Shown: positions 1 through 7,392, numbered from the stretch's first letter. The stretch is DNA of 25,395 bases from UM-FILTER-37-12 sp964344965 (GCA_964344965.1 CAYFPJ010000019.1:1-25395); one strand, 5' to 3'. Numbers and translations are program-made. Notes: a model not told the origin generated them from the sequence alone.

Positions 1-2
1 CT

Positions 3-54
3 TCGATGGGATGGTGACCACTGACTTCGTCAGTGGATTATGGGGGTATTAAAA
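3..54. repeat. Left copy of a 52-bp terminal inverted repeat with internal hairpin
   Basis: This segment is the exact reverse complement of 25344-25395 at the other end of the window. Inside it CCACTGAC (18-25) and GTCAGTGG (29-36) form an 8-bp stem with a TTC triloop. The repeat overlaps the last residues and the stop codon of the minus-strand gene at 30-434. In both copies the hairpin comes just after the stop of a gene that reads outward. No U-tract follows, so it is a REP-like hairpin rather than a classical terminator. The likely explanation is a dispersed repeat at which assembly stopped. Confidence 0.9.
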
Positions 55-434
55 TGAGTAAATATATCTTCTTGTCCATGGTATAAAAACCATTGTTTCA
101 ATGATAGAGCAATTATTTCAATTGCTCTTTTTACCGGGTCTCCTTCTATTTCCACTGGACCTCTTTCAATTGCTTGTCGCTGTTGTTCATCAAAAATAGC
201 TTTCATTTGTCTGTCCCATCTGCCTTTATATTCATCTATGTCTCTTGCATCTTTTATTTTCTCTCTTTGTTCTCTTGTTAGCATGTCAGTACTATTTGGC
301 AAATCTGACTCTCTTGGAAGCACTAGGATTGCTTGTTCTTCGCTCATTTTTGTCAAAATATTGTCGAAAAATTCTACCACTGTTTTTCTGATTGCTTCGT
401 CGAATGAGTTAATTGGTTGATCTTGATTTGACAT
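30..434 (-). CDS. Hypothetical protein, 134 aa
   Basis: I do not recognise this protein. It is hydrophilic, with no signal peptide or membrane segment. The middle is rich in charged residues and Gln (about residues 55-100: many Arg, Lys, Glu, Asp) and probably helical. The C-terminal third (RAIEIIALSLKQWFLYHGQE) looks like an amphipathic helix with aromatic residues. The ATG at 434 has no Shine-Dalgarno sequence, as is normal in this window. A weak extended -10 (TGTTATAAA) lies about 40 bp upstream. The last eight residues and the TGA stop lie inside the terminal repeat, so the C-terminus may have been set by insertion of that repeat. Coding status rests on ORF length and a protein-like composition only. 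Confidence 0.6.
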   Translation of the reverse strand: MSNQDQPINSFDEAIRKTVVEFFDNILTKMSEEQAILVLPRESDLPNSTDMLTREQREKIKDARDIDEYKGRWDRQMKAIFDEQQRQAIERGPVEIEGDPVKRAIEIIALSLKQWFLYHGQEDIFTHFNTPIIH

Positions 435-471
435 ATTCTATATAGATAGATCTTTCTTACTTTTTATAACA

Positions 472-504
472 TTGATTACACTGATTAAAACAGATTACAC
501 AGAT
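472..504. repeat. Short direct repeats of the GATTACAC type
   Basis: The words GATTACAC and CAGATTACACAG occur twice here. Similar words recur at 16221-16262 (CTGATTACACAGATT, then GGATTACACAG). The gap between the minus-strand gene and rpsB (435-874) also holds a perfect hairpin at 538-556 (CTGTGGC, 5-nt loop, GCCACAG), the rpsB promoter and the rpsB leader. I see no gene in it. Confidence 0.5.
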
Positions 505-748
505 ACTAAATAAAATATCTATAGTAAGACAAACACCCTGTGGCCTCTTGCCACAGAAATAAAATTATTCCAGTGACGCTCTGGGGTCTCTGCCTCAGGG
601 GGATTCACAGAAAGATTTTAATTGTAAATTCGATAGTAGATCTGTGACTGAATTGTATAATTACACTATATATTATATATAAGGAATAGTAAATAGAATT
701 TATTCACAAGTAGTGGATGTAACACTACAACAGCGTAAGAGCGTATTC

Positions 749-777
749 TTGACATCTATACATATATATAGTATAGT
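749..777 (+). promoter_or_regulatory. Sigma70-type promoter of rpsB-tsf
   Basis: -35 TTGACA at 749-754 is a consensus match and -10 TATAGT at 772-777 matches 5 of 6, with 17-bp spacing. Predicted transcription start is near 784, giving a leader of about 90 nt before rpsB. Confidence 0.85.
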
Positions 778-783
778 ATTGCC

Positions 784-874
784 ACTTTAATTTATCACTC
801 AACTCTCTAATTATTTTCCTCTGTCTCCAACCACTTGGATGGCGGTACAGAGAGTGAGGTAAAAGGAAAAATTT
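784..874 (+). promoter_or_regulatory. rpsB leader with mutually exclusive stems and a Shine-Dalgarno
   Basis: ACTCTCT (802-808) can pair with AGAGAGT (849-855), and CTCTGT (819-824) can pair with ACAGAG (847-852). The two 3' arms share AGAG, so only one stem can form at a time. AAGGA (863-867) lies 7 nt before the ATG and is one of only two clear Shine-Dalgarno sequences in the window. S2 represses its own mRNA in some bacteria, so this leader is a candidate autoregulatory site. That role is inferred. Confidence 0.4.
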
Positions 875-1636
875 ATGAAAATTCCAAGTCTAGTAGAGAT
901 GCTAGAGGCCGGAGTCCACTTTGGACATCAGGTATCTCGTTGGCATCCGAAGATGGAACAATACATCTTCACAGAACGAAATGGGGTCCATGTCATTGAC
1001 CTCGAAAAAACTAGCAAAAAGCTAGAAGAGACCCTTGCAGCTGTCACCAATATGGCAGCAGAAGGTAAGAATATTTTATTCATCACTACCAAACCTCAAG
1101 CTAGAGAGACAGTGAAGGAGGCTGCCATAGATTGTGGCATGCCATACTTGGTGGAGAGATGGATCGGGGGACTTCTCACCAATTTTGATGAGATTAAAAA
1201 ATTAATCCAAAAATACAATACATTGAAGGAGCAGCAGTCTAGTGGTGAGCTCGAGAGATATACAAAAAAAGAACAACTTCGTATCTCCAAAGAATTGGAA
1301 AAAATGGACAAGACGTTATCAGGTCTTGTGGATCTAAAAAAGATGCCAGACGTAGTTTTCATCCCAGCTATGCAGCGTGAGAAAACAGCTGTGGTGGAAG
1401 CCAACAAAATGAATGTCCCAATAGTCGCAGTCTGTGATACCAATGCTAATCCTGACAAGGCTGCTCATATCATTCCAGCCAATGACGATGCTGTGAATGC
1501 GATCAAGATGATCGTCGGGTTGGTCGCTGAGGCTGTGAAAGAAGGGAAGAAGAAAGCAGCAGAAGCCGCACCTTCTACACCTCCTGTAAAAAAGGAAGTT
1601 GGTACCAAGCCAGCTCTTGCAAGAATTGAAAAATAG
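875..1636 (+). CDS. rpsB: 30S ribosomal protein uS2
   Basis: This is ribosomal protein S2, which binds the head-body junction of the 30S subunit and recruits S1-type proteins in many bacteria. The family start is plain (IPSLVEMLEAGVHFGHQVSRWHPKM), followed by the FITTKPQ, ERWIGGLLTNF, PDVVFIPAMQREKTAVVEA and VPIVAVCDTNANPD blocks. The length of 253 aa is normal. The last 25 residues or so (Ala, Lys, Pro-rich) are a disordered tail. The ATG at 875 is supported by AAGGA 7 nt upstream. The gene precedes tsf, the usual bacterial order, and both probably come from the promoter at 749-777. The 146-bp gap before tsf carries a palindromic element. Confidence 0.97.
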   Translation: MKIPSLVEMLEAGVHFGHQVSRWHPKMEQYIFTERNGVHVIDLEKTSKKLEETLAAVTNMAAEGKNILFITTKPQARETVKEAAIDCGMPYLVERWIGGLLTNFDEIKKLIQKYNTLKEQQSSGELERYTKKEQLRISKELEKMDKTLSGLVDLKKMPDVVFIPAMQREKTAVVEANKMNVPIVAVCDTNANPDKAAHIIPANDDAVNAIKMIVGLVAEAVKEGKKKAAEAAPSTPPVKKEVGTKPALARIEK

Positions 1637-1660
1637 TAATTTTGGATTACAAAACATTTC

Positions 1661-1760
1661 AATTTCGTCATTGCGAGGAATCTCGACGAAGTACGGGATG
1701 ACGAAGCAATCCACACGTTCAAAATATAGATTGCTTCGCTTCGCTCGCAATGACGAATTT
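1661..1760. repeat. Palindromic intergenic element between rpsB and tsf
   Basis: TTCGTCATTGCGAG (1664-1677) pairs with 1744-1757, and CGAAGCAATC (1702-1711) pairs with 1729-1738, giving a long hairpin. The words GTCATTGCGAG and GAAGCAATC resemble a palindromic repeat I know from intergenic DNA of many unrelated bacteria. It lies inside the rpsB-tsf transcript and could fold in the mRNA. Confidence 0.75.
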
Positions 1761-1782
1761 ATATCTTTAAGTAATAAATTTT

Positions 1783-2430
1783 ATGTCTATAAACGCATCA
1801 GACATTGCCAAGCTTCGCGCCCAGACTGGGGCAGGTATGCTTGATTGTAAAAAAGCTCTGGAAGAAAATGATGGCGACTTCGATAAAGCTGTTGATTTTC
1901 TTCGTAAAAAAGGAATTGCTAAGGCAGCCAAGCGGGCTGGTAAGATCGCAGCTGAAGGTTTGGTATATAGTTATATTCATGGTGCTGGTAGAGTCGGAGT
2001 CTTGGTAGAAGTGAACTGTGAGACAGACTTTGTCGCTAAAAATGAAAATTTTCAAGATTTAGTAAAAGATATTGCCATGCACATTGCAGCAGCAGCACCT
2101 ACGCATGTTTCTCGTGAAGAAGTACCTGCTGAAGTTCTCGACAGAGAAAAGCAAGTCTATGCCGACCAAATGAAAGAATCTGGTAAGCCAGCTGAGATGA
2201 TCGACAAGATCGTAGAAGGTAAGCTCGGTAAATTTTATAGTGAGATTTGTCTCCTCGAACAATCTTTTATCAAAGATGAAGACAAGACGGTAGAACAATT
2301 GCTAGTAGAAAAGACTGGTGAGATCGGAGAGAAGATCACTGTCCGTCGCTTTGCTCGTTATGAGCTTGGAGAAGGAATTGAAAAGAAATCTGCTAACCTT
2401 GCTCAGGAAGTTGCAGAGCAGTTAGGATAG
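1783..2430 (+). CDS. tsf: Translation elongation factor Ts
   Basis: EF-Ts is the guanine-nucleotide exchange factor that recycles EF-Tu from GDP to GTP. The N-terminal UBA-like domain is clear (residues 5-50: IAKLRAQTGAGMLDCKKALE, then GDFDKAVDFLRKKG). It is followed by the EF-Tu contact motif TDFVAKNENF (about residues 79-88) and a single core dimerisation domain. At 215 aa it is a short EF-Ts, like the roughly 200-residue Thermus form and shorter than the 283-aa E. coli form. The ATG at 1783 follows an AT-rich stretch without Shine-Dalgarno. The gene is last in the rpsB-tsf unit and is followed by a terminator at 2475-2500. Confidence 0.96.
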   Translation: MSINASDIAKLRAQTGAGMLDCKKALEENDGDFDKAVDFLRKKGIAKAAKRAGKIAAEGLVYSYIHGAGRVGVLVEVNCETDFVAKNENFQDLVKDIAMHIAAAAPTHVSREEVPAEVLDREKQVYADQMKESGKPAEMIDKIVEGKLGKFYSEICLLEQSFIKDEDKTVEQLLVEKTGEIGEKITVRRFARYELGEGIEKKSANLAQEVAEQLG

Positions 2431-2465
2431 ATGTTGAAATTGTTGTAGTGTTGAGAACAGATGTA

Positions 2466-2727
2466 AATAAAAAGCCACACTGGCAAATAGTGTGGTTTTT
2501 AATTTTGAATTCGAGCCGGCGGGGGTGGGGCGGACGAGCCTCATGGCTATTGTCCGCACCCTCCCCGCGCAAGAAGACCCACCTATCAGGTGGGGCTGGA
2601 GACGGAGTTGCAAGCTCCTCTCACGCTGAGCTAGGGCGGTCGGATGCCGACCGATTCCGGCTCATTGTGAGATGTCTCCTGCCCCTTGGGTCTGGGGCGG
2701 TCTCTTGCGGTGGGTTCCCCCGCCAGC
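2466..2727 (-). ncRNA. Unassigned GC-rich structured RNA, own promoter and terminator
   Basis: Read on the minus strand, the predicted 5' end (2727) and 2515 are joined by an 11-bp helix (2717-2727 with 2515-2525, one G-U). Inside, without conflict apart from a 2-nt overlap, lie: 2699-2710 with 2565-2579 (12 bp, small bulges), a hairpin 2681-2698, 2674-2679 with 2598-2603, 2667-2672 with 2619-2624, 2660-2664 with 2627-2631, a 7-bp hairpin 2637-2653, and hairpins 2604-2618, 2578-2594 and 2530-2557. A promoter ends 8 nt upstream and a terminator follows. The body is visibly GC-rich compared with its surroundings. I find no RNase P, tmRNA, SRP or 5S signature. The fold would also form on the plus strand, but only the minus strand has a fitting promoter. 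The 262 nt may be processed to about 213 nt. Confidence 0.7.
2475..2500. terminator. Bidirectional terminator between tsf and the structured RNA
   Basis: CCACACT (2475-2481) and AGTGTGG (2489-2495) form a 7-bp stem. It is followed by TTTTT on the plus strand, ending rpsB-tsf, and by CTTTTTATTT on the minus strand, ending the ncRNA. Confidence 0.8.
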
Positions 2728-2734
2728 GGACAAA

Positions 2735-2763
2735 AGGATATCATATGTATTTTTGTCAGTCAA
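2735..2763 (-). promoter_or_regulatory. Promoter of the minus-strand structured RNA
   Basis: On the minus strand, -35 TTGACT (2758-2763) and -10 TATCCT (2735-2740) are 17 bp apart. A start 8 nt past the -10 would be the G at 2727, exactly the first base of the closing helix of the RNA. Confidence 0.7.
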
Positions 2764-2810
2764 GAGGTTGTTTTTTTGTCCTTTCTTCGATAAGATACCT
2801 GTAGTTTTAT

Positions 2811-2880
2811 GGAGATGCCCCCGTCTCCGTCCTTCGGCTCCTCTTCGACTCACTGGCGTTCGCTCAGAGTCGCTCAGGAC
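2811..2880. repeat. GC-rich palindromic repeat upstream of prfB
   Basis: GGAGA (2811-2815) pairs with TCTCC (2824-2828), GTCC (2829-2832) with GGAC (2877-2880), and GACTC (2847-2851) with GAGTC (2867-2871). Words such as CTTCGACTCACTGG and CGCTCAGGAC resemble intergenic repeats seen in many bacteria. It sits just before prfB, which has no clear promoter, so it may lie in its leader. Confidence 0.55.
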
Positions 2881-2908
2881 TGCGCCGGGTAAACTAGAAA
2901 TCTAAAAT

Positions 2909-4009
2909 ATGGACATGCATACTCTAGTCACATCTTTAAAAGAATTGAAAAACAAACTCGCGGCTATGCGAGGTATTTTGGATTTGGACAAAAAAACAGA
3001 AGAAGTAGAAGAATTGAGTCAAAAAATGAATGAACCTGGATTTTGGGATGATTCAGAAAAAGCAACCAAGACAAGTAAGAAGGTCAGTGATCTGCAGTCA
3101 GAAATTGATCAGTGGCAAAAACTTGATAAAGAAGTTGGCGATTTACTAGAGATGGCTCAGATGGATGAAGCTGACAAAGAAGTGAATATGCGAGAGGAAC
3201 TAGAAGAGCAATATAAGTTGGCTAGTGTAGAAGTCAACAGGCTGGAATTCAATACGCTCATGGATGGCAAGCATGATACCAAGAATGCTATAGTCGCTTT
3301 TCATGCTGGCTCGGGGGGCATCGAAGCTCAAGATTGGGCCCAGATGCTCTTGCGCATGATCATGCGTTATATTGAAAAGAAAAATTGGAAAGCAACCATC
3401 CTCGACGAGTCAAAAGGTAGTGAGGCTGGTATCAAATCTGCCACTATTCGTGTGGAAGGACGCTATGCATATGGCCACCTGAAATCTGAACATGGTACGC
3501 ACAGACTTGTTCGCATTTCCCCATTTGATGCTGAGAAGATGCGTCACACTTCTTTTGCTCTGATTGAAGTGATACCAGAGGTTGAGGAAGAGGAATTAAA
3601 AATAGATGAAAATGATTTGCGGATTGACACCTTCATGGCAGGCGGACATGGTGGGCAAAGTGTCAATACTACATATTCAGCCGTACGTATTGTTCACATT
3701 CCGACTGGCACGACAGTCAGCTACCAAAATGAGAAGTCACAACTGCAAAACAAAAAAGCAGCAATGAAAGTCTTGCATTCTCGCTTGCAGAAGTTGCAAG
3801 AAGAAAAAGAAGAAGAAGAGCGTCTGAAACTACGCGGTGAATACAAGAGTCCAGAATGGGGCAATCAAATCCGCAATTATGTCTTGCATCCTTATCATCT
3901 GGTGAAAGATGTGCGTACCAAGCATGAGACAACAGATGACGAGCGAATTTTGGACGGGGATTTGGATGAGTTTGTGGAGGCGTATCTGAGGTGGGTGAAA
4001 AGCCAATAG
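2909..4009 (+). CDS. prfB: Peptide chain release factor 2
   Basis: RF2 recognises UGA and UAA stop codons and triggers peptide release. The stop-recognition tripeptide SPF is at residues 204-206 and the catalytic GGQ at 248-250, nearly the E. coli RF2 positions. SPF separates it from RF1 (PxT type). The length of 366 aa is full. In many bacteria RF2 needs a +1 frameshift at an in-frame UGA near codon 26. Here the matching segment reads RGILDLD without a stop, so that autoregulation is absent. The ATG at 2909 has no Shine-Dalgarno. tsaC follows after 24 bp, probably in the same transcript. The presence of RF2 supports UGA being a stop codon in this genome. Confidence 0.97.
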   Translation: MDMHTLVTSLKELKNKLAAMRGILDLDKKTEEVEELSQKMNEPGFWDDSEKATKTSKKVSDLQSEIDQWQKLDKEVGDLLEMAQMDEADKEVNMREELEEQYKLASVEVNRLEFNTLMDGKHDTKNAIVAFHAGSGGIEAQDWAQMLLRMIMRYIEKKNWKATILDESKGSEAGIKSATIRVEGRYAYGHLKSEHGTHRLVRISPFDAEKMRHTSFALIEVIPEVEEEELKIDENDLRIDTFMAGGHGGQSVNTTYSAVRIVHIPTGTTVSYQNEKSQLQNKKAAMKVLHSRLQKLQEEKEEEERLKLRGEYKSPEWGNQIRNYVLHPYHLVKDVRTKHETTDDERILDGDLDEFVEAYLRWVKSQ

Positions 4010-4033
4010 TTTATAGCCAATAGAAATTGAATT

Positions 4034-4636
4034 ATGAAAATAATAAAACAACAAGATGTTGATATTGAATTTGTAGTTAGAGCCTTGGAGGGTGGTCAAG
4101 TAATAGTTTATCCTACCGAAACCTGCTACGGTCTAGGTTGTGATGTGACTAATGAATTAGCGGTCCAAAAAATTTTCCAAATCAAAAAAAGACAGCTCGA
4201 CAAACCGCTTCTGGTAGTGGCGTCTGAGATGGCGATGATGCTTGATTATCTAGATTATTCTCCTCAGTTGGTAGAAATTTCAGAAAAGTACTGGCCCGGA
4301 CCATTGACAGCTGTCGTACCACTTCGTCCAGAAGTTGATTTACCAGCTGGTGTAGTCGGCCCAGGGAGGACTATTGCTTTTCGTATTACAGATCACCCTC
4401 TAGCATCCGAACTCTCTGCCAAACTAGGTAAGCCGATTGTTTCCACCTCAGCCAACATCGCTAGTATGGATAGTCCTTATGATGTTGATTCTGTTTTAGA
4501 GATGTTTGAAGGACAAGGATATCAACCAGATATCATCATCGATGCGGGAACCTTGCCTCACCGCAGCCCTTCGACAGTTGTCAAAGTGTCTGATGGGAAA
4601 TTGGAGGTGTTGCGGCAGGGAGAGATTGTTGTTTGA
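4034..4636 (+). CDS. tsaC: L-threonylcarbamoyladenylate synthase (TsaC/Sua5/YrdC)
   Basis: The enzyme makes threonylcarbamoyl-AMP from threonine, bicarbonate and ATP, the first step of t6A37 formation in ANN-decoding tRNAs. YrdC-family marks are YPTETCYGLGCD (residues 26-37), the KKRQLDKPL segment (51-59), WPGPLT near 90 and STSAN (137-141). At 200 aa it is the short TsaC form, without the C-terminal Sua5 domain. The ATG at 4034 lies 24 bp after prfB. Release-factor genes often neighbour t6A genes, so co-transcription is plausible. The downstream intergenic region holds a double-hairpin repeat. Confidence 0.94.
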   Translation: MKIIKQQDVDIEFVVRALEGGQVIVYPTETCYGLGCDVTNELAVQKIFQIKKRQLDKPLLVVASEMAMMLDYLDYSPQLVEISEKYWPGPLTAVVPLRPEVDLPAGVVGPGRTIAFRITDHPLASELSAKLGKPIVSTSANIASMDSPYDVDSVLEMFEGQGYQPDIIIDAGTLPHRSPSTVVKVSDGKLEVLRQGEIVV

Positions 4637-4657
4637 TTTTATTTTTCTTTCTGCCAC

Positions 4658-4774
4658 GCAACCCACCCTCTGTCTCCCTCCCTTAAAAAGGGAGGGAGAA
4701 CTTACTGTATAGTTCAAACGTATTAGAGCGTCCCTCCTCCCTTCAAAAAGGGAGGAGGACAGGTGGTGGGTTGC
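4658..4774. repeat. Double-hairpin inverted-repeat element
   Basis: An outer 10-bp inverted repeat GCAACCCACC (4658-4667) / GGTGGGTTGC (4765-4774) encloses two strong hairpins. These are CTCCCTCCC with GGGAGGGAG (4674-4698) and CCTCCTCCC with GGGAGGAGG (4733-4758). The layout is that of a small non-autonomous (MITE-like) element, and similar CCCTCCCTT/AAGGGAGGG repeats are common in bacterial genomes. Either hairpin could also act as a weak 3' end for prfB-tsaC. Confidence 0.8.
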
Positions 4775-4811
4775 ATTGCAGCGCAAACACCTTTCAAATT
4801 ATTAAATAACT

Positions 4812-6032
4812 ATGTCTTCCATCCGCCAACAAGAACTACAAAAAAATTTCAAGCGAATGTTCTGGTTTCGGGCATTTCTCAATATCAAGCTACTGAATAT
4901 AGCTTTGTCTATTTTTTTTGTAGCGAGAGGTTTGGAGGTTAGTCAGATTTTTTATCTCACTATTATTTGGGCAGTTACAAATTTGCTATTTGAGGTACCG
5001 TCCAGTTATTTGGCTGACAGATGGGGGAGGAAGAAGACTTTGATTTTGGCTGTCTTGCTTTTTTCTTCTCATTACATAGTGTTTTTCTTTGCCCACTCTT
5101 TTTTACTTTTTTGTGTAGGGATATTTTGCCAAGCCCTTTCTTTTTCTCTCTTGTCCGGCACAGAAGATGCTCTTATCTATGACACCGGTAGAGAGCTTGG
5201 AAGAGATGAAGAGAGCTTGTCTGAGCTTGGCAAATATTATTCTGCCCGCCACTTGTTCAAAATTTTTGTTCCGGTAATTGGAGCTCTCCTGATTCAAGAT
5301 TTTTCTCCTACGCAGTTTCAAGTTTTGATTGCTTTTGATATTGTCTTATCTCTTATTGCTCTCTCTTTGGCTGTCTCTCTGGTGGAGCCAAATCATCATG
5401 TGGATGTGGAAGAGATGGAGGCTGGCGTGATTCGTGACGCTTGGAAACTTATCAGCTCTGATTATGTTTTTGCCAAAGCTATATTTGGGCGAGTGATTTT
5501 GTTTATTGCTGGCTTTGTTATCTGGACGTATCATCAAGTTTTTTTTGTGGAAAGAGGGGTACCTATTATTGTACTTGGTGTTGGTTGGGGTCTTGCTCAT
5601 GCCTTAGGATTTTTGTTGCACCAAAAGATCCATTTGTTTTCTTCCAGAGAAAATGTTTCCAAAGTCATCAATAGATTTAACTTGTTGGCAGTAGTTATTT
5701 GGTTTTTCTTGGTTCTGTCTATTCTGCAGACGAGCACTATCTATTTGTCTTTATTTTTGTTATTACTTTTTTTTCAGATCGAGAATTTTCGTTGGCCTAT
5801 GTACTCAGAATTTTTCAATCGAGAGAGTGCGTCTTTCAATCGGGCCACAACTCTTTCTTTGACTAGTTTTGTGAAGAGTGTTTTTGATATTCCTTTGATT
5901 TTTATTGCATCTATTTTGGTGGATATTGATCCGTTGTATCCTTTTGTATTCTCATTTATCCTTGGTTTGGTGGTGATTACTTTCTTTCGTCTGTCAAAAA
6001 GACATGTTAGAATATTTACAAGTAACAAGTAA
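4812..6032 (+). CDS. MFS transporter
   Basis: This is an inner-membrane secondary transporter of the major facilitator superfamily with about 11-12 hydrophobic helices. The family motif A appears in the loop between helices 2 and 3 (YLADRWGRKKT, residues 66-76), preceded by EVPSSYLAD. The long hydrophilic stretch around residues 195-225 fits the central cytoplasmic loop. At 406 aa the length is normal. The substrate cannot be read from sequence. The ATG at 4812 has no Shine-Dalgarno and I see no good promoter. The last residues (TSNK) and the TAA stop are encoded by a heptanucleotide array (6020-6061), so array growth or loss could change the C-terminus. Confidence 0.9.
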   Translation: MSSIRQQELQKNFKRMFWFRAFLNIKLLNIALSIFFVARGLEVSQIFYLTIIWAVTNLLFEVPSSYLADRWGRKKTLILAVLLFSSHYIVFFFAHSFLLFCVGIFCQALSFSLLSGTEDALIYDTGRELGRDEESLSELGKYYSARHLFKIFVPVIGALLIQDFSPTQFQVLIAFDIVLSLIALSLAVSLVEPNHHVDVEEMEAGVIRDAWKLISSDYVFAKAIFGRVILFIAGFVIWTYHQVFFVERGVPIIVLGVGWGLAHALGFLLHQKIHLFSSRENVSKVINRFNLLAVVIWFFLVLSILQTSTIYLSLFLLLLFFQIENFRWPMYSEFFNRESASFNRATTLSLTSFVKSVFDIPLIFIASILVDIDPLYPFVFSFILGLVVITFFRLSKRHVRIFTSNK

Positions 6033-6061
6033 CAAGTAACAAGTAACAAGTAACAAGTAAC
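6020..6061. repeat. Heptanucleotide array (AAGTAAC) x6
   Basis: Six perfect tandem copies of AAGTAAC span the 3' end of the MFS gene, including its stop codon at 6030-6032, and run into the gap before the DUF4015 gene. A second period-7 array lies before rpsL at 12563-12597. Confidence 0.95.
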
Positions 6062-6107
6062 AGTTTTGTTGTGTGTCAATTAGTTGACTAGTAATAAATT
6101 TTAAATT

Positions 6108-7265
6108 ATGGCTAAGCATCCTAAACTACCTATTATCATTCTCATTGGTATTGCCATATTTTTTGGCCTTGTCGTGAGCTGGGCTTGGGTCAATACTGTG
6201 TCGACAGAAGAAGGAATTTATTCTGCTTCTTCTGACCATATATTGCCAGCAGACAACCTTGCAGTGAAGTTATTCCGCAAGCAAAGAGAAAAACAAAAGC
6301 CAGAAAAAATAGAAGCCAAAGGTATTTATTTGACAGCCTATTCAGTCAGTAATCCCAAGACAGTTGATAGATTTTTGGATCTTTTCGACAGTACTGAGCT
6401 CAATGCTGTGGTGGTAGATATCAAAGATTATAGTGGAAAAGTTTTGTACGACAGTGAGGTATCGCTTGTAAATGATTTGGCTCTAGAATCCAATCGAATC
6501 GGTGATGTGACAGCGATGATAGATAAATTTAATGAGCATGATGTCTATGTCATTGCCAGGCAAACCGTCTTCCAAGACCCAATCTTGGCAGAGAAGAAGT
6601 CCGAGTGGGCGATTCACTCCAAGTCAGGGGGGTTGTGGCGAGATCACAAGGGTCTAGCCTGGGTAGATCCGACCAAGCAAGAAGTATGGGATTACAATGT
6701 GGAGATTGCCAAAGAAGCAATTGCTCTTGGGTTTGATGAAATTCAGTTTGATTATGTTCGTTTCCCGTCTGATGGCAATATGAGTCAGGTGGTCTATACC
6801 AATGGTGACCGGCCGCGCTATGAAGTGATGCGAGATTTTTATCATTATCTTGGATCTGAATTGGCAAGCCAACCAGCTTGGATTTCTGTCGATCTTTTCG
6901 GATTTGTAATGGAGCGTCATGATGGGATGTCCATTGGCCAGAGACTAGAGGATGCAGTCGATGCAGTCGACTATATCTCTCCTATGATGTATCCATCTCA
7001 CTATCCACCAGGACATCTAGGTTTGGAAAATCCAGCAGCTAGTCCAGGCATCGTGATTGAGAATGGTATGAAAAAAGGTCAACCATATTTTGAAAACAAG
7101 CGTGCCCAGTCTCGCCCTTGGATCCAAGCTTTCAATATAGGGGCAGTCTACGGTGCTGCCAATATTCGAGCCCAGATAGATATGGTGGAGAAGTATACTG
7201 ATGGGGGGTGGCTCTTGTGGAATGCGGCGAATCGGTATTCATCTGCCGGATTGAAATCTAGTTGA
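6108..7265 (+). CDS. DUF4015 family putative glycoside hydrolase, membrane-anchored
   Basis: One N-terminal membrane helix (residues 8-29, signal anchor) is followed by a linker and a domain from about residue 70 that matches DUF4015. This is a TIM-barrel family predicted to act on glycans outside the cell. Visible marks are KGIYLTAYSV (71-80), TELNAVVVDIKDYSG (96-110, with D104, K106 and D107), FDYVRFP (214-220) and the PMMYPSHYPPGHLG region. The acidic residues D104 and D215 are reasonable catalytic candidates by analogy with TIM-barrel hydrolases. No activity can be assigned from sequence alone. The ATG at 6108 is the first Met before the membrane helix. The gene probably serves envelope or cell-wall turnover, an inference from its location signal. 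Confidence 0.85.
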   Translation: MAKHPKLPIIILIGIAIFFGLVVSWAWVNTVSTEEGIYSASSDHILPADNLAVKLFRKQREKQKPEKIEAKGIYLTAYSVSNPKTVDRFLDLFDSTELNAVVVDIKDYSGKVLYDSEVSLVNDLALESNRIGDVTAMIDKFNEHDVYVIARQTVFQDPILAEKKSEWAIHSKSGGLWRDHKGLAWVDPTKQEVWDYNVEIAKEAIALGFDEIQFDYVRFPSDGNMSQVVYTNGDRPRYEVMRDFYHYLGSELASQPAWISVDLFGFVMERHDGMSIGQRLEDAVDAVDYISPMMYPSHYPPGHLGLENPAASPGIVIENGMKKGQPYFENKRAQSRPWIQAFNIGAVYGAANIRAQIDMVEKYTDGGWLLWNAANRYSSAGLKSS

Positions 7266-7392
7266 TAGGTCTTAGAGATTTAGGTTTTAGGTTAATTTTT
7301 TTGTTGTAGTGCTAAGGTGTTTTGGTGTTGTGGTGAATGCGTAATTTGTTTTTTTGAGGAAATTAGACAGAAATTTAAAATTAAAATAAAAT

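Noticed and set aside
2572..2640. A tRNA-like stretch on the minus strand: TAGCTCAG followed by GAGAG and a CTTGCAA loop, reminiscent of tRNA-Ala(UGC).
   Set aside because: There is no T-arm or acceptor stem, the anticodon stem has only four pairs, and the same bases take part in the nested helices of the larger RNA.
2448..2905. Plus- and minus-strand ORFs of 60-118 codons across the GC-rich region before prfB.
   Set aside because: They overlap each other and the structured RNA, have Gly/Arg/Pro-rich translations typical of noncoding GC-rich DNA, and have no start signals.
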